From Candidatus Chryseopegocella kryptomonas (GTDB taxonomy: Bacteria > Bacteroidota > Ignavibacteria > Kryptoniales > Kryptoniaceae): a DNA stretch of 64,000 bases. The DNA is taken from contig NZ_CZVW01000002.1 of NCBI RefSeq assembly GCF_001536065.1, positions 62,001-126,000 on the forward strand. The letters run 5' to 3'. The position numbers were made by a program, and so were the translations under genes. The notes beneath the pieces are model-generated. The model ran no database searches. It saw only the letters and a program-made list of their open reading frames with translations, and was not told the origin of the DNA. Below, in pieces: positions 1 to 7,866 of this stretch. The first letter of the stretch is position 1. Every line of letters begins with the position of its first letter.

Positions 1-174
1 GAAAATTTTGATAAGTTTGCAAAAATTTGCGAAAAAAATCAGGTGCCATATTCGGTTATAGGCGTTGTGACAGCGCAGAAAAAATTTAAAATCAATGGAT
101 TGATTGAAGTTGATGTTGAAAAAATTGCTGATGTTTATTACAACACGATAAGGAGGATTATGGAAAGGATATAA
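1..174 (+). CDS. purL: Phosphoribosylformylglycinamidine synthase II (PurL), C-terminal fragment
   Basis: An open frame enters from the left edge and stops with TAA at 172-174, giving the last 57 residues of a protein. The tail has the pattern VPYSVIGVVT, then a short beta segment (FKINGLIEV), then a helix ending in RRIMERI. This matches the end of the large PurL subunit, where a GVP-x-IG-x-V strand is followed by a helix that closes the second ATP-grasp-like half. PurL makes formylglycinamidine ribonucleotide amidine in purine synthesis. Only the tail is visible, so the catalytic part cannot be checked; another AIR-synthase-related protein such as a fused PurL is possible. Confidence 0.65.
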   Translation, partial: ENFDKFAKICEKNQVPYSVIGVVTAQKKFKINGLIEVDVEKIADVYYNTIRRIMERI

Positions 175-181
175 AAGTTTG

Positions 182-255
182 TGGGCCCTGGAGGACTCGA
201 ACCTCCGACCCGCTGATTATGAGTCAGCTGCTCTGACCAACTGAGCTAAGGGCCC
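182..255 (-). tRNA. tRNA with CAU anticodon (Ile2-type favoured, or elongator Met)
   Basis: The minus strand folds as a full cloverleaf. The 7-bp acceptor stem is perfectly paired (GGGCCCT with AGGGCCC), the D stem is GCTC/GAGC, the anticodon stem GCTGA/TCAGC encloses the loop CTCATAA, and the T stem is GGAGG/CCTCC around TTCGAGT. The anticodon is CAU. The acceptor end (GGGCCCTTAGCTCAG) looks more like the lysidine-modified tRNA-Ile2 of other bacteria than like elongator tRNA-Met, but this cannot be settled without TilS identity analysis. No CCA is encoded, so a CCA-adding enzyme must finish it. Confidence 0.93.
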
Positions 256-267
256 AAATTCACTATA

Positions 268-296
268 AATTTAAAAAACGAGAACAAAAAAGTCAA
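268..296 (-). promoter_or_regulatory. Promoter of the tRNA(CAU) gene
   Basis: On the minus strand TTGACT (291-296) is followed after 17 bases by TAAATT (268-273). The predicted start of transcription lies only a few bases before the tRNA 5' end at 255. Confidence 0.6.
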
Positions 297-302
297 GAAT
301 AA

Positions 303-1364
303 ATGAATCAGCGGTTGCGTTCAATTGAATGGGTGGGGGATAAGGTTAAAATGATTGATCAGACGAAATTACCGCTTAAACTTGAATTTATTGAAACAGA
401 TGATTATCTGGTTATTGCTGATGCGATAAAGAAATTGAAAATTCGCGGTGCACCAGCTATCGGGATTGCAGCTGGGTTTGGGATTTATCTTGGTGTTAAA
501 AATTTTCAGGGTGATGATAAAGAAAAGTTTAAAAATCTTTTTGAAAATGTTTGCGAAGTTTTCGCTCAAACCAGACCAACCGCAGTTAATCTTTTCTGGG
601 CAATTGATAGGATGAAAAAAACATTTTACAGCAACATAAAGCTTGGAACAGATGAATTAAAAAAGAAATTACTTGAAGAGGCACTTGCAATTCAAAATGA
701 CGACATACAAATGTGTAAAACAATTGGACTTAATGGTTCAAAATTAATTCCGGACGAAGCAAATATCTTAACACATTGCAACACCGGATGGCTTGCCACG
801 GGTGATTATGGGACTGCTCTTGGGATAATTTACACTGCTTTTGAGCAAGGAAAAAAGGTTAGAGTTTATGTTGATGAGACGAGACCTCTTCTTCAAGGTG
901 CTCGTTTGACGACTTGGGAATTGATGCAAAGAGGAATTGAAACAATTTTAATAACCGACAATATGTCCGCTTATCTTATGAAACTTGGAAAAATTGATTG
1001 CGTGATTGTCGGTGCTGATAGAATTGCACTTAACGGAGACACTGCAAATAAAATTGGAACTTATAATCTTGCTATAATCTCAAAATTTCATAACATACCG
1101 TTTTATGTTGCTGCACCGACATCTTCAATTGATTTTAACATAAAGACAGGGGATGAGATACCGATTGAGGAAAGAGGTTCAGAGGAGATAGTTGAGATAA
1201 TGGGGAAGAGGATAGCGCCAGAAGGTGTTAAGACATTTTCACCTGCTTTTGATGTAACTCCAAATGAATTGATAACCGCAATTATAACCGAAGTCGGGGT
1301 GATTTATCCGCCATTTGAAGAAAATCTTCAAAAAATTAAAGAAAGCATAAAATCAAGAGATTAA
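303..1364 (+). CDS. mtnA: S-methyl-5-thioribose-1-phosphate isomerase
   Basis: 353-residue member of the eIF2B-alpha/MtnA family. MtnA converts methylthioribose-1-phosphate to methylthioribulose-1-phosphate in methionine salvage from methylthioadenosine. The substrate-binding RGAPAIG motif is at 48-54, the catalytic cysteine lies in THCNTG (Cys159), and the catalytic aspartate in VGADRI (Asp239), followed by NGDTANKIGTY, which is diagnostic. Length is normal for the family (about 350). The ATG at 303 lacks a Shine-Dalgarno sequence. recO starts immediately after its TAA, so the two are probably cotranscribed. Methylthioadenosine is the by-product of polyamine synthesis, and an arginine decarboxylase gene occurs 16 kb downstream. 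Ribulose-type isomerases acting on related sugars are a less likely alternative. Confidence 0.93.
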   Translation: MNQRLRSIEWVGDKVKMIDQTKLPLKLEFIETDDYLVIADAIKKLKIRGAPAIGIAAGFGIYLGVKNFQGDDKEKFKNLFENVCEVFAQTRPTAVNLFWAIDRMKKTFYSNIKLGTDELKKKLLEEALAIQNDDIQMCKTIGLNGSKLIPDEANILTHCNTGWLATGDYGTALGIIYTAFEQGKKVRVYVDETRPLLQGARLTTWELMQRGIETILITDNMSAYLMKLGKIDCVIVGADRIALNGDTANKIGTYNLAIISKFHNIPFYVAAPTSSIDFNIKTGDEIPIEERGSEEIVEIMGKRIAPEGVKTFSPAFDVTPNELITAIITEVGVIYPPFEENLQKIKESIKSRD

Positions 1365-2132
1365 ATGCTCACCAAAACCGAAGCGGTTGTTTTGAAGGCA
1401 ATGAAATATAGAGAGACGAGCAAAATCGTTACGCTTTACACCAAAAAATTTGGTAAATTGAATGTCGTTGCAAAAGGTGCAATGCTCACGACAAGCAAAT
1501 TCGGGGCATCGCTTGAGCCGATGTCATATATAACTGCTGTGCTTTACAAAAAAGAAACAAGGGAACTCCAATTTCTTTCGCAAGCAGACATTGTTAAGCC
1601 ATTTCTTCAAATTTATTCCGACTATACCAAAATGACAATTGGACTTTCAATTTGTGAGACGCTTTATAAGTTGATAAAGTTTGAAGAGGAAAATCAAAAA
1701 ATTTTCAATCTTCTTGTCAATGTGCTTGACAAGTTAAACGAGGCGGAGAGAAATGAGATCAATTTGCTGTGGTTCTTTCTCGTGCATTTGCTTGAAGAAA
1801 TTGGTTTTAAGATAAATTTTGAAAAGTGTGTTTTGTGCGGTGAGAAATTTACAGATAAAAATTTGTCTCAAAAGGTTGCTTTCTTAAATGATAAGGGGGG
1901 ATTTTTGTGTTCAAAATGTGAAGCGGGGGCGACGAATTTTGAAACTTACTCAATCGCAACTTTTAAAAGTTTATTTTGGATTGAGCGGGCAAAACTTGAT
2001 AATGTAACAAATTTGAAAATACCTCGTAATGTAAATCTTGAAATTCAGAATCTGTTATTTGGCTATATGAAGACGCACATTGAAGAAGCAGTTGATTTGA
2101 AATCGCTTGAAATTTATCATAAATTAAAGTGA
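1365..2132 (+). CDS. recO: DNA repair protein RecO
   Basis: 255 residues. RecO loads RecA on SSB-coated single-stranded DNA with RecR in the RecF pathway and also anneals complementary strands. The N-terminal OB-fold is recognisable (EAVVLKAMKYRETSKIVTLYT, a stretch whose TEAVVL and ETSKIV pieces are typical), followed by an all-helical middle. A zinc site is visible as Cys155-x2-Cys158 and Cys182-x2-Cys185, which many but not all RecO proteins have. The ATG directly abuts the stop codon of mtnA, so translation may be coupled. Length is typical. Confidence 0.92.
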   Translation: MLTKTEAVVLKAMKYRETSKIVTLYTKKFGKLNVVAKGAMLTTSKFGASLEPMSYITAVLYKKETRELQFLSQADIVKPFLQIYSDYTKMTIGLSICETLYKLIKFEEENQKIFNLLVNVLDKLNEAERNEINLLWFFLVHLLEEIGFKINFEKCVLCGEKFTDKNLSQKVAFLNDKGGFLCSKCEAGATNFETYSIATFKSLFWIERAKLDNVTNLKIPRNVNLEIQNLLFGYMKTHIEEAVDLKSLEIYHKLK

Positions 2133-2152
2133 AACAAAGTCAAGGCAAAACC

Positions 2153-2161
2153 TGTTATATT
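2153..2161 (+). promoter_or_regulatory. Possible extended -10 promoter for the HtrA gene
   Basis: TG-n-TATATT (TG at 2153-2154, hexamer 2156-2161) lies 52 bases before the htrA start. No TTG-like -35 sits at the right distance, so this would rely on the extended -10. Confidence 0.35.
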
Positions 2162-2213
2162 TTAATGAACTGATTGCAAGTAAAAACAAAACTTTTGTGG
2201 AGGAAAACTAACC

Positions 2214-3722
2214 ATGACAAAGAAGCAGATAATTGGAGCAATTGCACTTGTGCTTGCAGGAATGCTTTTTGGAATTATTCTTGTATCTGGATTAAATGCT
2301 GTAAAACCAACAGGGGCAATTGATGTTCCAGTAATTGGTTCGCAGGACAAACCGACAAACACAAAATTTGACATACTCTCAACACAAAATGCTTTCGTTC
2401 AGGTTGCAAAAGAAGTTGTCCCAACCGTCGTATCAATTAAAGTGGTCACAAAGAGCGAAAGTCAAAGTCGTCCTTTTGATTTCTTCCATTTCTTCGGACC
2501 TGATTTTGAATTTAAAATTCCCGAGCCAAGTCCTCAGGAGGGGATGGGTTCAGGTGTAATTATAACCAAAGATGGTTACATACTTACGAATAACCATGTC
2601 GTTGAGGGTGGAGAGAAGGGAAGCATAACCGTGACGCTCTGGGATGGGAGAGAATTTAAAGCGAAACTTATTGGGAGAGATAAACTTACAGACCTTGCTG
2701 TTTTAAAAATTGACGCAAATGACTTGCCTGTTGCAAGATTCGGTAATTCGGACGAGTTGCAGGTTGGACAATGGGTTCTTGCAGTTGGAAATCCACTTGG
2801 GTTGAATCTAACGGTGACTGCTGGAATTGTGAGCGCTTTGAGCAGGAACATCGGAATAATTAGGGAATCATATGGCGTTGAAAATTTCATTCAAACAGAC
2901 GCAGCGATAAATCCAGGTAATAGTGGTGGTCCTCTTGTGAATTTAAATGGTGAAGTTGTTGGTATAAACACGGCGATCGCTTCAAGGACAGGATATTATC
3001 AAGGTTATGGTTTTGCAATTCCGATAAATCTTGCAAGAAAAGTTGCTGAAGACATAATCAAGTATGGAAAAGTTCGCAGAGGTGTTCTTGGAGTTCAGAT
3101 TTCAAAGCTTGACGAGGCAACGGCAAAAGGTCTTGGGCTTGATAAGCCGAAAGGAATCATTGTTCAGGATGTCATCTCTGGGAGTGCAGCTGAGGAAGCA
3201 GGGGTAAAAGCAGGAGATGTTATACTTGAATGTGATGGTAAGGAAGTTAACACGCCTGGTGAATTGCAGGAGATAATCGCAAGGAAAAGACCTGGTGATA
3301 AAGTGAATTTGAAAATTTACCGTGATGGTAAAACTTTTGAATTGACGGCGACATTAAAGCCGAGAAAAGAAGATGAAGAAGTGGCAAAAGCAGAAGATAA
3401 CGAACCACCAGCAAAAGAGATTGAGCCCGGCGTTGTAAGTTTTGATAAACTTGGGATTACGGTTGCAAATCTTGATGAAGAAGCAAGAAACAAATACAAA
3501 GTCAAAAACGGCGTGATCATCACGAAAGTTGATGCATTTTCCGAGGCATACGATAAAGATATAAGAGAAAACGATATTATCATTGAAGCGGATAGAAAGC
3601 CGGTGAGAAATGTTGATGATTTGAAGAAGATTGTCCAAAGCCACAAGTCAGGAGATGTGATTCTGTTAAGAATTAAAGCACGTGATGGAAATAATAGATA
3701 TGTTGGTTTGAGGATACCGTAA
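2214..3722 (+). CDS. degP: HtrA/DegP-family periplasmic serine protease with two PDZ domains
   Basis: 502 residues. An N-terminal membrane segment or uncleaved signal (about 5-27) exports the protein. The trypsin-like domain (about 55-270) carries the triad His128 (TNNHVV), Asp160 (LTDLAVLKID) and Ser237 (NPGNSGGPL). Two PDZ domains follow (about 280-365 and 405-495), the arrangement of DegP/DegQ proteins that degrade or refold damaged envelope proteins. A charged linker rich in Glu and Lys (about 366-392) separates the PDZ domains. A good ribosome site (GGAGG) stands about ten bases before the ATG. The gene is transcribed alone, with its own promoter candidate and a strong terminator. It lies 2.4 kb from an ECF sigma gene, a class that often controls such proteases, but no direct link is shown. 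Confidence 0.95.
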   Translation: MTKKQIIGAIALVLAGMLFGIILVSGLNAVKPTGAIDVPVIGSQDKPTNTKFDILSTQNAFVQVAKEVVPTVVSIKVVTKSESQSRPFDFFHFFGPDFEFKIPEPSPQEGMGSGVIITKDGYILTNNHVVEGGEKGSITVTLWDGREFKAKLIGRDKLTDLAVLKIDANDLPVARFGNSDELQVGQWVLAVGNPLGLNLTVTAGIVSALSRNIGIIRESYGVENFIQTDAAINPGNSGGPLVNLNGEVVGINTAIASRTGYYQGYGFAIPINLARKVAEDIIKYGKVRRGVLGVQISKLDEATAKGLGLDKPKGIIVQDVISGSAAEEAGVKAGDVILECDGKEVNTPGELQEIIARKRPGDKVNLKIYRDGKTFELTATLKPRKEDEEVAKAEDNEPPAKEIEPGVVSFDKLGITVANLDEEARNKYKVKNGVIITKVDAFSEAYDKDIRENDIIIEADRKPVRNVDDLKKIVQSHKSGDVILLRIKARDGNNRYVGLRIP

Positions 3723-3728
3723 AAGGAA

Positions 3729-3758
3729 AAGGCGTGGCTTTTAGCCACGCCTTTTTTT
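3729..3758 (+). terminator. Rho-independent terminator after htrA
   Basis: Nine-base-pair stem GGCGTGGCT (3731-3739) with AGCCACGCC (3743-3751), three-base loop and seven T. Flanking AA/TT extends the stem. The reverse strand also reads hairpin then a T-rich run, so it may terminate rtcB from the other side as well. Confidence 0.92.
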
Positions 3759-3762
3759 ATTT

Positions 3763-5214
3763 TTAACCCTTGATATTTCCAATTGGTCTTAACGCAGCGA
3801 CTTTTCTTGAAATCCCAGCTCTATCAACTGCCTCAACTACATCGGATATGTTTTTATAGGCGACGCCAGCTTCTTCAACGAGTCCGGACTTTGAAGCAGC
3901 TCTTACATAAATCCCACGTTCTTCCATTTGCTTAACGAGTTGATTGTAATTTATCTCTTTTTTCGCTTTGTGTCTGCTCATTGTTCTACCGCTACCGTGG
4001 CAAGTTGAGCCGAATGTCTCTTCCATTGCTCTTTTTGTTCCGACAAGAAGATACGAGCCGGTCTCCATTGAGCCACCGATTATAACTGGTTGTCCCACAT
4101 CTCTGTAAATTTCAGCAAGTTCACTATGCCCTGGACCAAACGAGCGTGTTGAACCTTTTCTGTGGACGAGGACTTTTTTGATTTTGCCGTCAATTTCGTA
4201 TTCTTCAGCTTTTGCTATGTTATGTGCGACATCATAAACAAGGTGCATTCCAAGATCTTCAGCTGATTTTTTGAAAATTTTCTCAAATGCTTCTCTTACT
4301 CTGTGAAGAATTACCTGTCTATTTGCGAAAGCCATATTCGCAGCACATAGCATCGCAGAATAATAATCTCTTCCTTCTGGTGAATCAATCGGGGCACAGG
4401 CAAGCTCTTTATCAAGAAGTGGTATCCCATATTTTCTCATTGCATCAAGAAAAACTTTTAAATAATCAGTTGCAATTTGATGCCCAAAACCGCGCGAACC
4501 ACAATGTATCATAACAACGATTTGACCTTCCTGTTCAATTCCAAACGCATTTGCAACATTTTGGTCAAAAATTCTATCAACAACTTGAATTTCAAGATAG
4601 TGATTTCCTGAGCCAAGGGTTCCAAGTTGATCAATTCCTCTTTCTCTTGCTTTTTTGCTAACTTTTGAAGGGTCAGCTCCTTTAATTGCGCCGTGTTCTT
4701 CAATTCTTTCAAGGTCTTCTTTCCATCCATAACCATGTTCAACGCACCAACGTGCGCCCTTGACCATAACTTCATCAAATTGTGAATTTGATAACTTAAC
4801 AAAACCTGTTGCACCAACTCCTGTTGGAACAGTTTGAAAGAGTAGATCAACGAGCTCTTTCAATTTTGGTTTTACTTCTTCCAAGGTAAGATTTGTTCTT
4901 ACAAGGCGCATCCCACAATTTATATCAAAGCCAATGCCACCGGGTGAAATTACTCCATTTTCAAAATCAAAAGCGGCAACCCCACCAATTGGAAAGCCGT
5001 ATCCCCAGTGTCCGTCGGGCATGCAGAGAGCATATTTTTGAATTCCGGGAAGACAAGCAACGTTTGTTACCTGTTCAAATACGCCTTCATCCATCGCATC
5101 AAGAAGTTGTTTCGTTGCATATATTCTTGCTGGGACACGCATTCCTTTTTTATATGTCTCTGGAATTTCCCAGATAACTTCTGATATTCTTTTTATTTCC
5201 TTTGGTGCTGGCAT
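3763..5214 (-). CDS. rtcB: RNA-splicing ligase RtcB
   Basis: 483 residues. RtcB joins a 2',3'-cyclic phosphate or 3'-phosphate RNA end to a 5'-hydroxyl end using GTP and manganese. Metal and guanylylation residues can all be placed: Asp97 and Cys100 in GGIGFDINCGMRL, His205 in GSGNHYLE, His237 in MIHCGSRG, His331 in DVAHNI and the guanylylated His406 in CHGSGRTMSR. Numbering is within two residues of the archaeal (Pyrococcus) enzyme and the length is the archaeal/long-bacterial type. It is a single gene with no archease or RtcA gene beside it; it reads toward htrA. In bacteria it is an RNA repair enzyme rather than a tRNA splicing enzyme. Confidence 0.96.
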   Translation of the reverse strand: MPAPKEIKRISEVIWEIPETYKKGMRVPARIYATKQLLDAMDEGVFEQVTNVACLPGIQKYALCMPDGHWGYGFPIGGVAAFDFENGVISPGGIGFDINCGMRLVRTNLTLEEVKPKLKELVDLLFQTVPTGVGATGFVKLSNSQFDEVMVKGARWCVEHGYGWKEDLERIEEHGAIKGADPSKVSKKARERGIDQLGTLGSGNHYLEIQVVDRIFDQNVANAFGIEQEGQIVVMIHCGSRGFGHQIATDYLKVFLDAMRKYGIPLLDKELACAPIDSPEGRDYYSAMLCAANMAFANRQVILHRVREAFEKIFKKSAEDLGMHLVYDVAHNIAKAEEYEIDGKIKKVLVHRKGSTRSFGPGHSELAEIYRDVGQPVIIGGSMETGSYLLVGTKRAMEETFGSTCHGSGRTMSRHKAKKEINYNQLVKQMEERGIYVRAASKSGLVEEAGVAYKNISDVVEAVDRAGISRKVAALRPIGNIKG

Positions 5215-5300
5215 GGTTTCTCGTTGGACTTTATTTTTGAAGCGTTAATAATTTACTAAAAATTTTGAAGTGTTGCTAAATTTAGAAAGCGAGAAAATCT

Positions 5301-6095
5301 TTACATCTCTTTCGTCCCTTGGCTGTGGCAAACGATGCACGGCTTTTTCCAGTCAAAATTATTGAAGTCAAAAACAAGAGCATATGTCAAACCTTTATCA
5401 GTCCACGAAAGGATGTTGAATCCATTTTGATTATCAAGATAAAAATCAATTTCTTTAAACTTAACTTTTTTAGCGCCGTGTGGAGTTGCACTTTGCGATG
5501 GCGCCACAAGAAGTGTCATAGGATGATTGTCCATTTCATAGGAGACAAGCGCAGCGTAGTCGTTATTTAGTGCGACAAGCCGTGCACCCCTTATCTTGTA
5601 TGGCTGATTTGACGGGTCGGGATAACGTGGAAGGCGAAAGTTAAACCGAAGTTTCCCTTCAAACCATTTTGAAATCTCAGCCTCAGACGATGTCTCTACC
5701 TCAAGTGGAAGTTGTCCACGAACCTGTCTTATGTGGTTTTCAACCGCAATTTTCACTAAATCAACTCTTGATGCGTGAAAGTAAAAAATAGCAAACATTC
5801 CGAAAAGCAGGATAACTAACGCAGAAAGCAAAAGAGCATATTTTAATTTTCTCTCTTTCCCAATTTTGTATCTCTCAATTTGCTCAATGAGTCCTTCTTT
5901 GAAATCTTTAAAATCAACATTGACTTCATCTTTAAGCGATCTTATCGCATCAATAAAATCTCGTTGTTTTTTTAGCAATCTTGCGCATTCATCGCATTCT
6001 TTTATATGCTGTTTGAATTGTTCAAGTTCTTCGCCAGCAAGTTCTCCATCCAGATAAAGGTTTATCATTATTTTTATCGTTTTATGGTCTATCAT
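5301..6095 (-). CDS. Transmembrane anti-sigma factor with a C-terminal CXXCH haem motif
   Basis: 264 residues. The N-terminus has a zinc anti-sigma motif, His30-x3-Cys34-x2-Cys37 (HIKECDEC), as in zf-HC2/RseA-like anti-sigma factors. One membrane helix follows (about 86-106), then a 155-residue outer domain whose LPRYPDPS and GFNILSWTDKGLTYALV segments resemble the outer domain of other membrane anti-sigma factors. Unusually the protein ends with CIVCH at 253-257, seven residues before the stop, the signature for covalent c-type haem. With the predicted topology this lies in the periplasm, where cytochrome c maturation works. The start overlaps the sigma factor stop by 14 bases, so the pair is cotranscribed. 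That it inhibits the adjacent sigma factor is inferred from family and position; haem attachment is a hypothesis. Confidence 0.85.
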   Translation of the reverse strand: MIDHKTIKIMINLYLDGELAGEELEQFKQHIKECDECARLLKKQRDFIDAIRSLKDEVNVDFKDFKEGLIEQIERYKIGKERKLKYALLLSALVILLFGMFAIFYFHASRVDLVKIAVENHIRQVRGQLPLEVETSSEAEISKWFEGKLRFNFRLPRYPDPSNQPYKIRGARLVALNNDYAALVSYEMDNHPMTLLVAPSQSATPHGAKKVKFKEIDFYLDNQNGFNILSWTDKGLTYALVFDFNNFDWKKPCIVCHSQGTKEM

Positions 6096-6606
6096 CGGGA
6101 TTTTTCTCGTAAATTTTTGTGAAAATTTCTTTCAATTTTTCCTTTGCTCGGTTTAACCTTGACATAACTGTTCCAAGTGGACAGCCGAGAATTTTTGATA
6201 TTTCGCTGTATGAGAAATCCTCAAAATAACGCAGAATTAAAATTTCTCTATAGACATCTGGCAATTTATTCAACGCAGTCATAAGTGTGCGACGCATTTC
6301 ATTATTTATTAACAATTCCTCGGCGTTTATATTCCATTCGTCGCTTACATTTTCAAGCGTTTCTTCAAGTTGAACAGGGGAAATTTGACTTCTTTTTTTC
6401 TGGTTTATCCATATATTTCGCATAATTGTGAAAAGCCACGCCTTCACATTTGAATTTTCGTCAAGAAGGTGAATATTCTTTAAGGCTCTATAACATGTTT
6501 CCTGGGTCAGGTCTTTTGCATCCTCTTCATTTCCTGTCATAATGATTGCATATCGCAGAAGCAAATCAATTGCGTTGATTATTTCTTTTTTGATTTTTTC
6601 GGACAC
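6082..6606 (-). CDS. ECF-family RNA polymerase sigma factor
   Basis: 174 residues, the usual ECF length. Region 2 is seen in the first 90 residues (DLTQETCYRAL then AWLFTIMRNIWINQ), and region 4 as a helix-turn-helix near the end (LILRYFEDFSYSEISKILGCPLGT in pieces; then VMSRLNRAKEKL). Regions 3 and 1.1 are absent, as expected. It starts at GTG (6604-6606); the next in-frame ATG would remove much of region 2. The downstream overlapping gene is its likely anti-sigma factor. Such pairs usually autoregulate. Target genes are not visible, though the htrA protease nearby would be a typical type of target. Confidence 0.93.
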   Translation of the reverse strand: MSEKIKKEIINAIDLLLRYAIIMTGNEEDAKDLTQETCYRALKNIHLLDENSNVKAWLFTIMRNIWINQKKRSQISPVQLEETLENVSDEWNINAEELLINNEMRRTLMTALNKLPDVYREILILRYFEDFSYSEISKILGCPLGTVMSRLNRAKEKLKEIFTKIYEKNPDDRP

Positions 6607-6702
6607 AAAACAAGTTAGATTTTGTTTCTCAACCCGGTGGTTTTGCCATCACGGGCGAATTTCGGTTAAAAAATACGCAAAAAACGGAATTAGAAAAAAT
6701 TG

Positions 6703-6776
6703 TGGAGCCGACGGGATTTGAACCCGTGACCTCCAGAGTGCGATTCTGGCGCTCTCCCAATCTGAGCTACGGCCCC
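6703..6776 (-). tRNA. tRNA-Ala (CGC anticodon)
   Basis: Complete cloverleaf on the minus strand. The acceptor stem GGGGCCG pairs with CGGCTCC and contains the G3:U70 wobble pair that identifies alanine tRNA. The anticodon stem CCAGA/TCTGG encloses ATCGCAC, giving anticodon CGC for GCG codons; the T arm is ACGGG/CCCGT around TTCAAAT. CCA is not encoded. Confidence 0.95.
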
Positions 6777-6793
6777 ATTGGCAAGTCAAATAA

Positions 6794-6822
6794 AATATAA
6801 CCAACACAAATTGAAAAATCAA
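6794..6822 (-). promoter_or_regulatory. Promoter of tRNA-Ala
   Basis: Minus strand TTGATT (6817-6822), 17-base spacer, TATATT (6794-6799). The start site would fall about ten bases before the tRNA at 6776. Confidence 0.65.
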
Positions 6823-6937
6823 ATAACCACAAACTAATTTTTCGCTTGAAAAATCGCAACGGCAAGGAAATAATTTTTTATGCGGTTTCAAAAATTTGTG
6901 TTAACATTTTTAAACTTTTCAATTATTCAAAATGCAA

Positions 6938-6966
6938 TTGTTTTTTTCTGGCTAAATTTTTATATT
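6938..6966 (+). promoter_or_regulatory. Promoter of the transketolase genes
   Basis: TTGTTT (6938-6943), 17-base spacer and TATATT (6961-6966). A start near 6973 would leave a leader of about 35 bases before the ATG at 7009, which has no Shine-Dalgarno sequence. Confidence 0.55.
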
Positions 6967-7008
6967 TTTCGGTGCTGAAATCGTCACAAAAACAAATTAA
7001 CTTGACAG

Positions 7009-7866
7009 ATGGAAAACTCAATCCTTGATCTTAAGATCATCGCAACGAAGATACGAATTGACATAATAAAAATGTTAAATCTTGCTGGCTCAGGTCATCC
7101 TGGTGGTTCTCTCTCCTGCGTTGAAATTCTCGTTGCCCTTTTCTGGGAAAAGATCAAAAGAACCCCTGAAAACGCACTTGACCCTGATAGAGATCGTTTC
7201 ATACTTTCCAAAGGTCATGGTGTGCCAGCTCTTTACGCAGTTTTAGCACATCGTGGAGTTATTCCTTATGAAGAAATTTTCACACTGAGGAAAATAAATT
7301 CACGGCTTCAGGGACATCCATCCCGACTTGATCTGCCTTATGTTGAAGCTTCAACTGGCTCACTTGGACAGGGTCTTTCAATTGCCCAGGGTATCGCTCT
7401 TGCTGGGAAAATTGATAAGAAAAATTATCGTGTTTATTGTCTTCTCGGTGATGGTGAAATGCAAGAGGGACAGGTTTGGGAAGCGATAATGTCTGCTCCA
7501 AAATTTAAACTTGACAATTTGTGTGCAATCGTTGATTATAACAAAGGTCAAATTGATGGATATGTCAAAGATGTTATGAACATTGAACCACTGGTTGATA
7601 AACTTAGAGCTTTTAACTGGAATGTGATTGAAATTGATGGACATGATTTTGAGCAAATTCTTTCTGCTCTGGATGAAGCCGAACTTATTAAAGGCAAGCC
7701 AACATTTATAGTTGCGCACACAATTAAAGGCAAAGGAGTTTCATTTATGGAAGATAATCACGAATGGCACGGTAAAGCTCCAAATGATGAGGAGACGAAA
7801 ATTGCACTAAAAGAACTTGAAGAACAATTGAATGAACTTTTATCACAAAAGATGGAGGTAAAATAA
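7009..7866 (+). CDS. Transketolase, N-terminal (thiamine diphosphate-binding) subunit
   Basis: 285 residues, equal to the first half of a normal transketolase. The thiamine diphosphate region is clear: GSGHPGGSLS near the start, DRFILSKGHG, GSLGQGLS, then the GDG...N motif (GDGEMQEGQVWEA followed by DYNKGQIDG). It transfers two-carbon ketol units in the non-oxidative pentose phosphate pathway. The C-terminal half is a separate gene that begins inside this stop codon (TAATG), so the two halves are made together and assemble as a split enzyme. Split transketolases are common in archaea, Thermotogae and many thermophiles. Confidence 0.94.
   Translation: MENSILDLKIIATKIRIDIIKMLNLAGSGHPGGSLSCVEILVALFWEKIKRTPENALDPDRDRFILSKGHGVPALYAVLAHRGVIPYEEIFTLRKINSRLQGHPSRLDLPYVEASTGSLGQGLSIAQGIALAGKIDKKNYRVYCLLGDGEMQEGQVWEAIMSAPKFKLDNLCAIVDYNKGQIDGYVKDVMNIEPLVDKLRAFNWNVIEIDGHDFEQILSALDEAELIKGKPTFIVAHTIKGKGVSFMEDNHEWHGKAPNDEETKIALKELEEQLNELLSQKMEVK

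Noticed and set aside
6607-6702. Possible hairpin near the sigma factor start (CCCGGTGG...CCATCACGGG)
   Set aside because: The pairing has mismatches and bulges, and no T-run follows, so I did not list it as a terminator.
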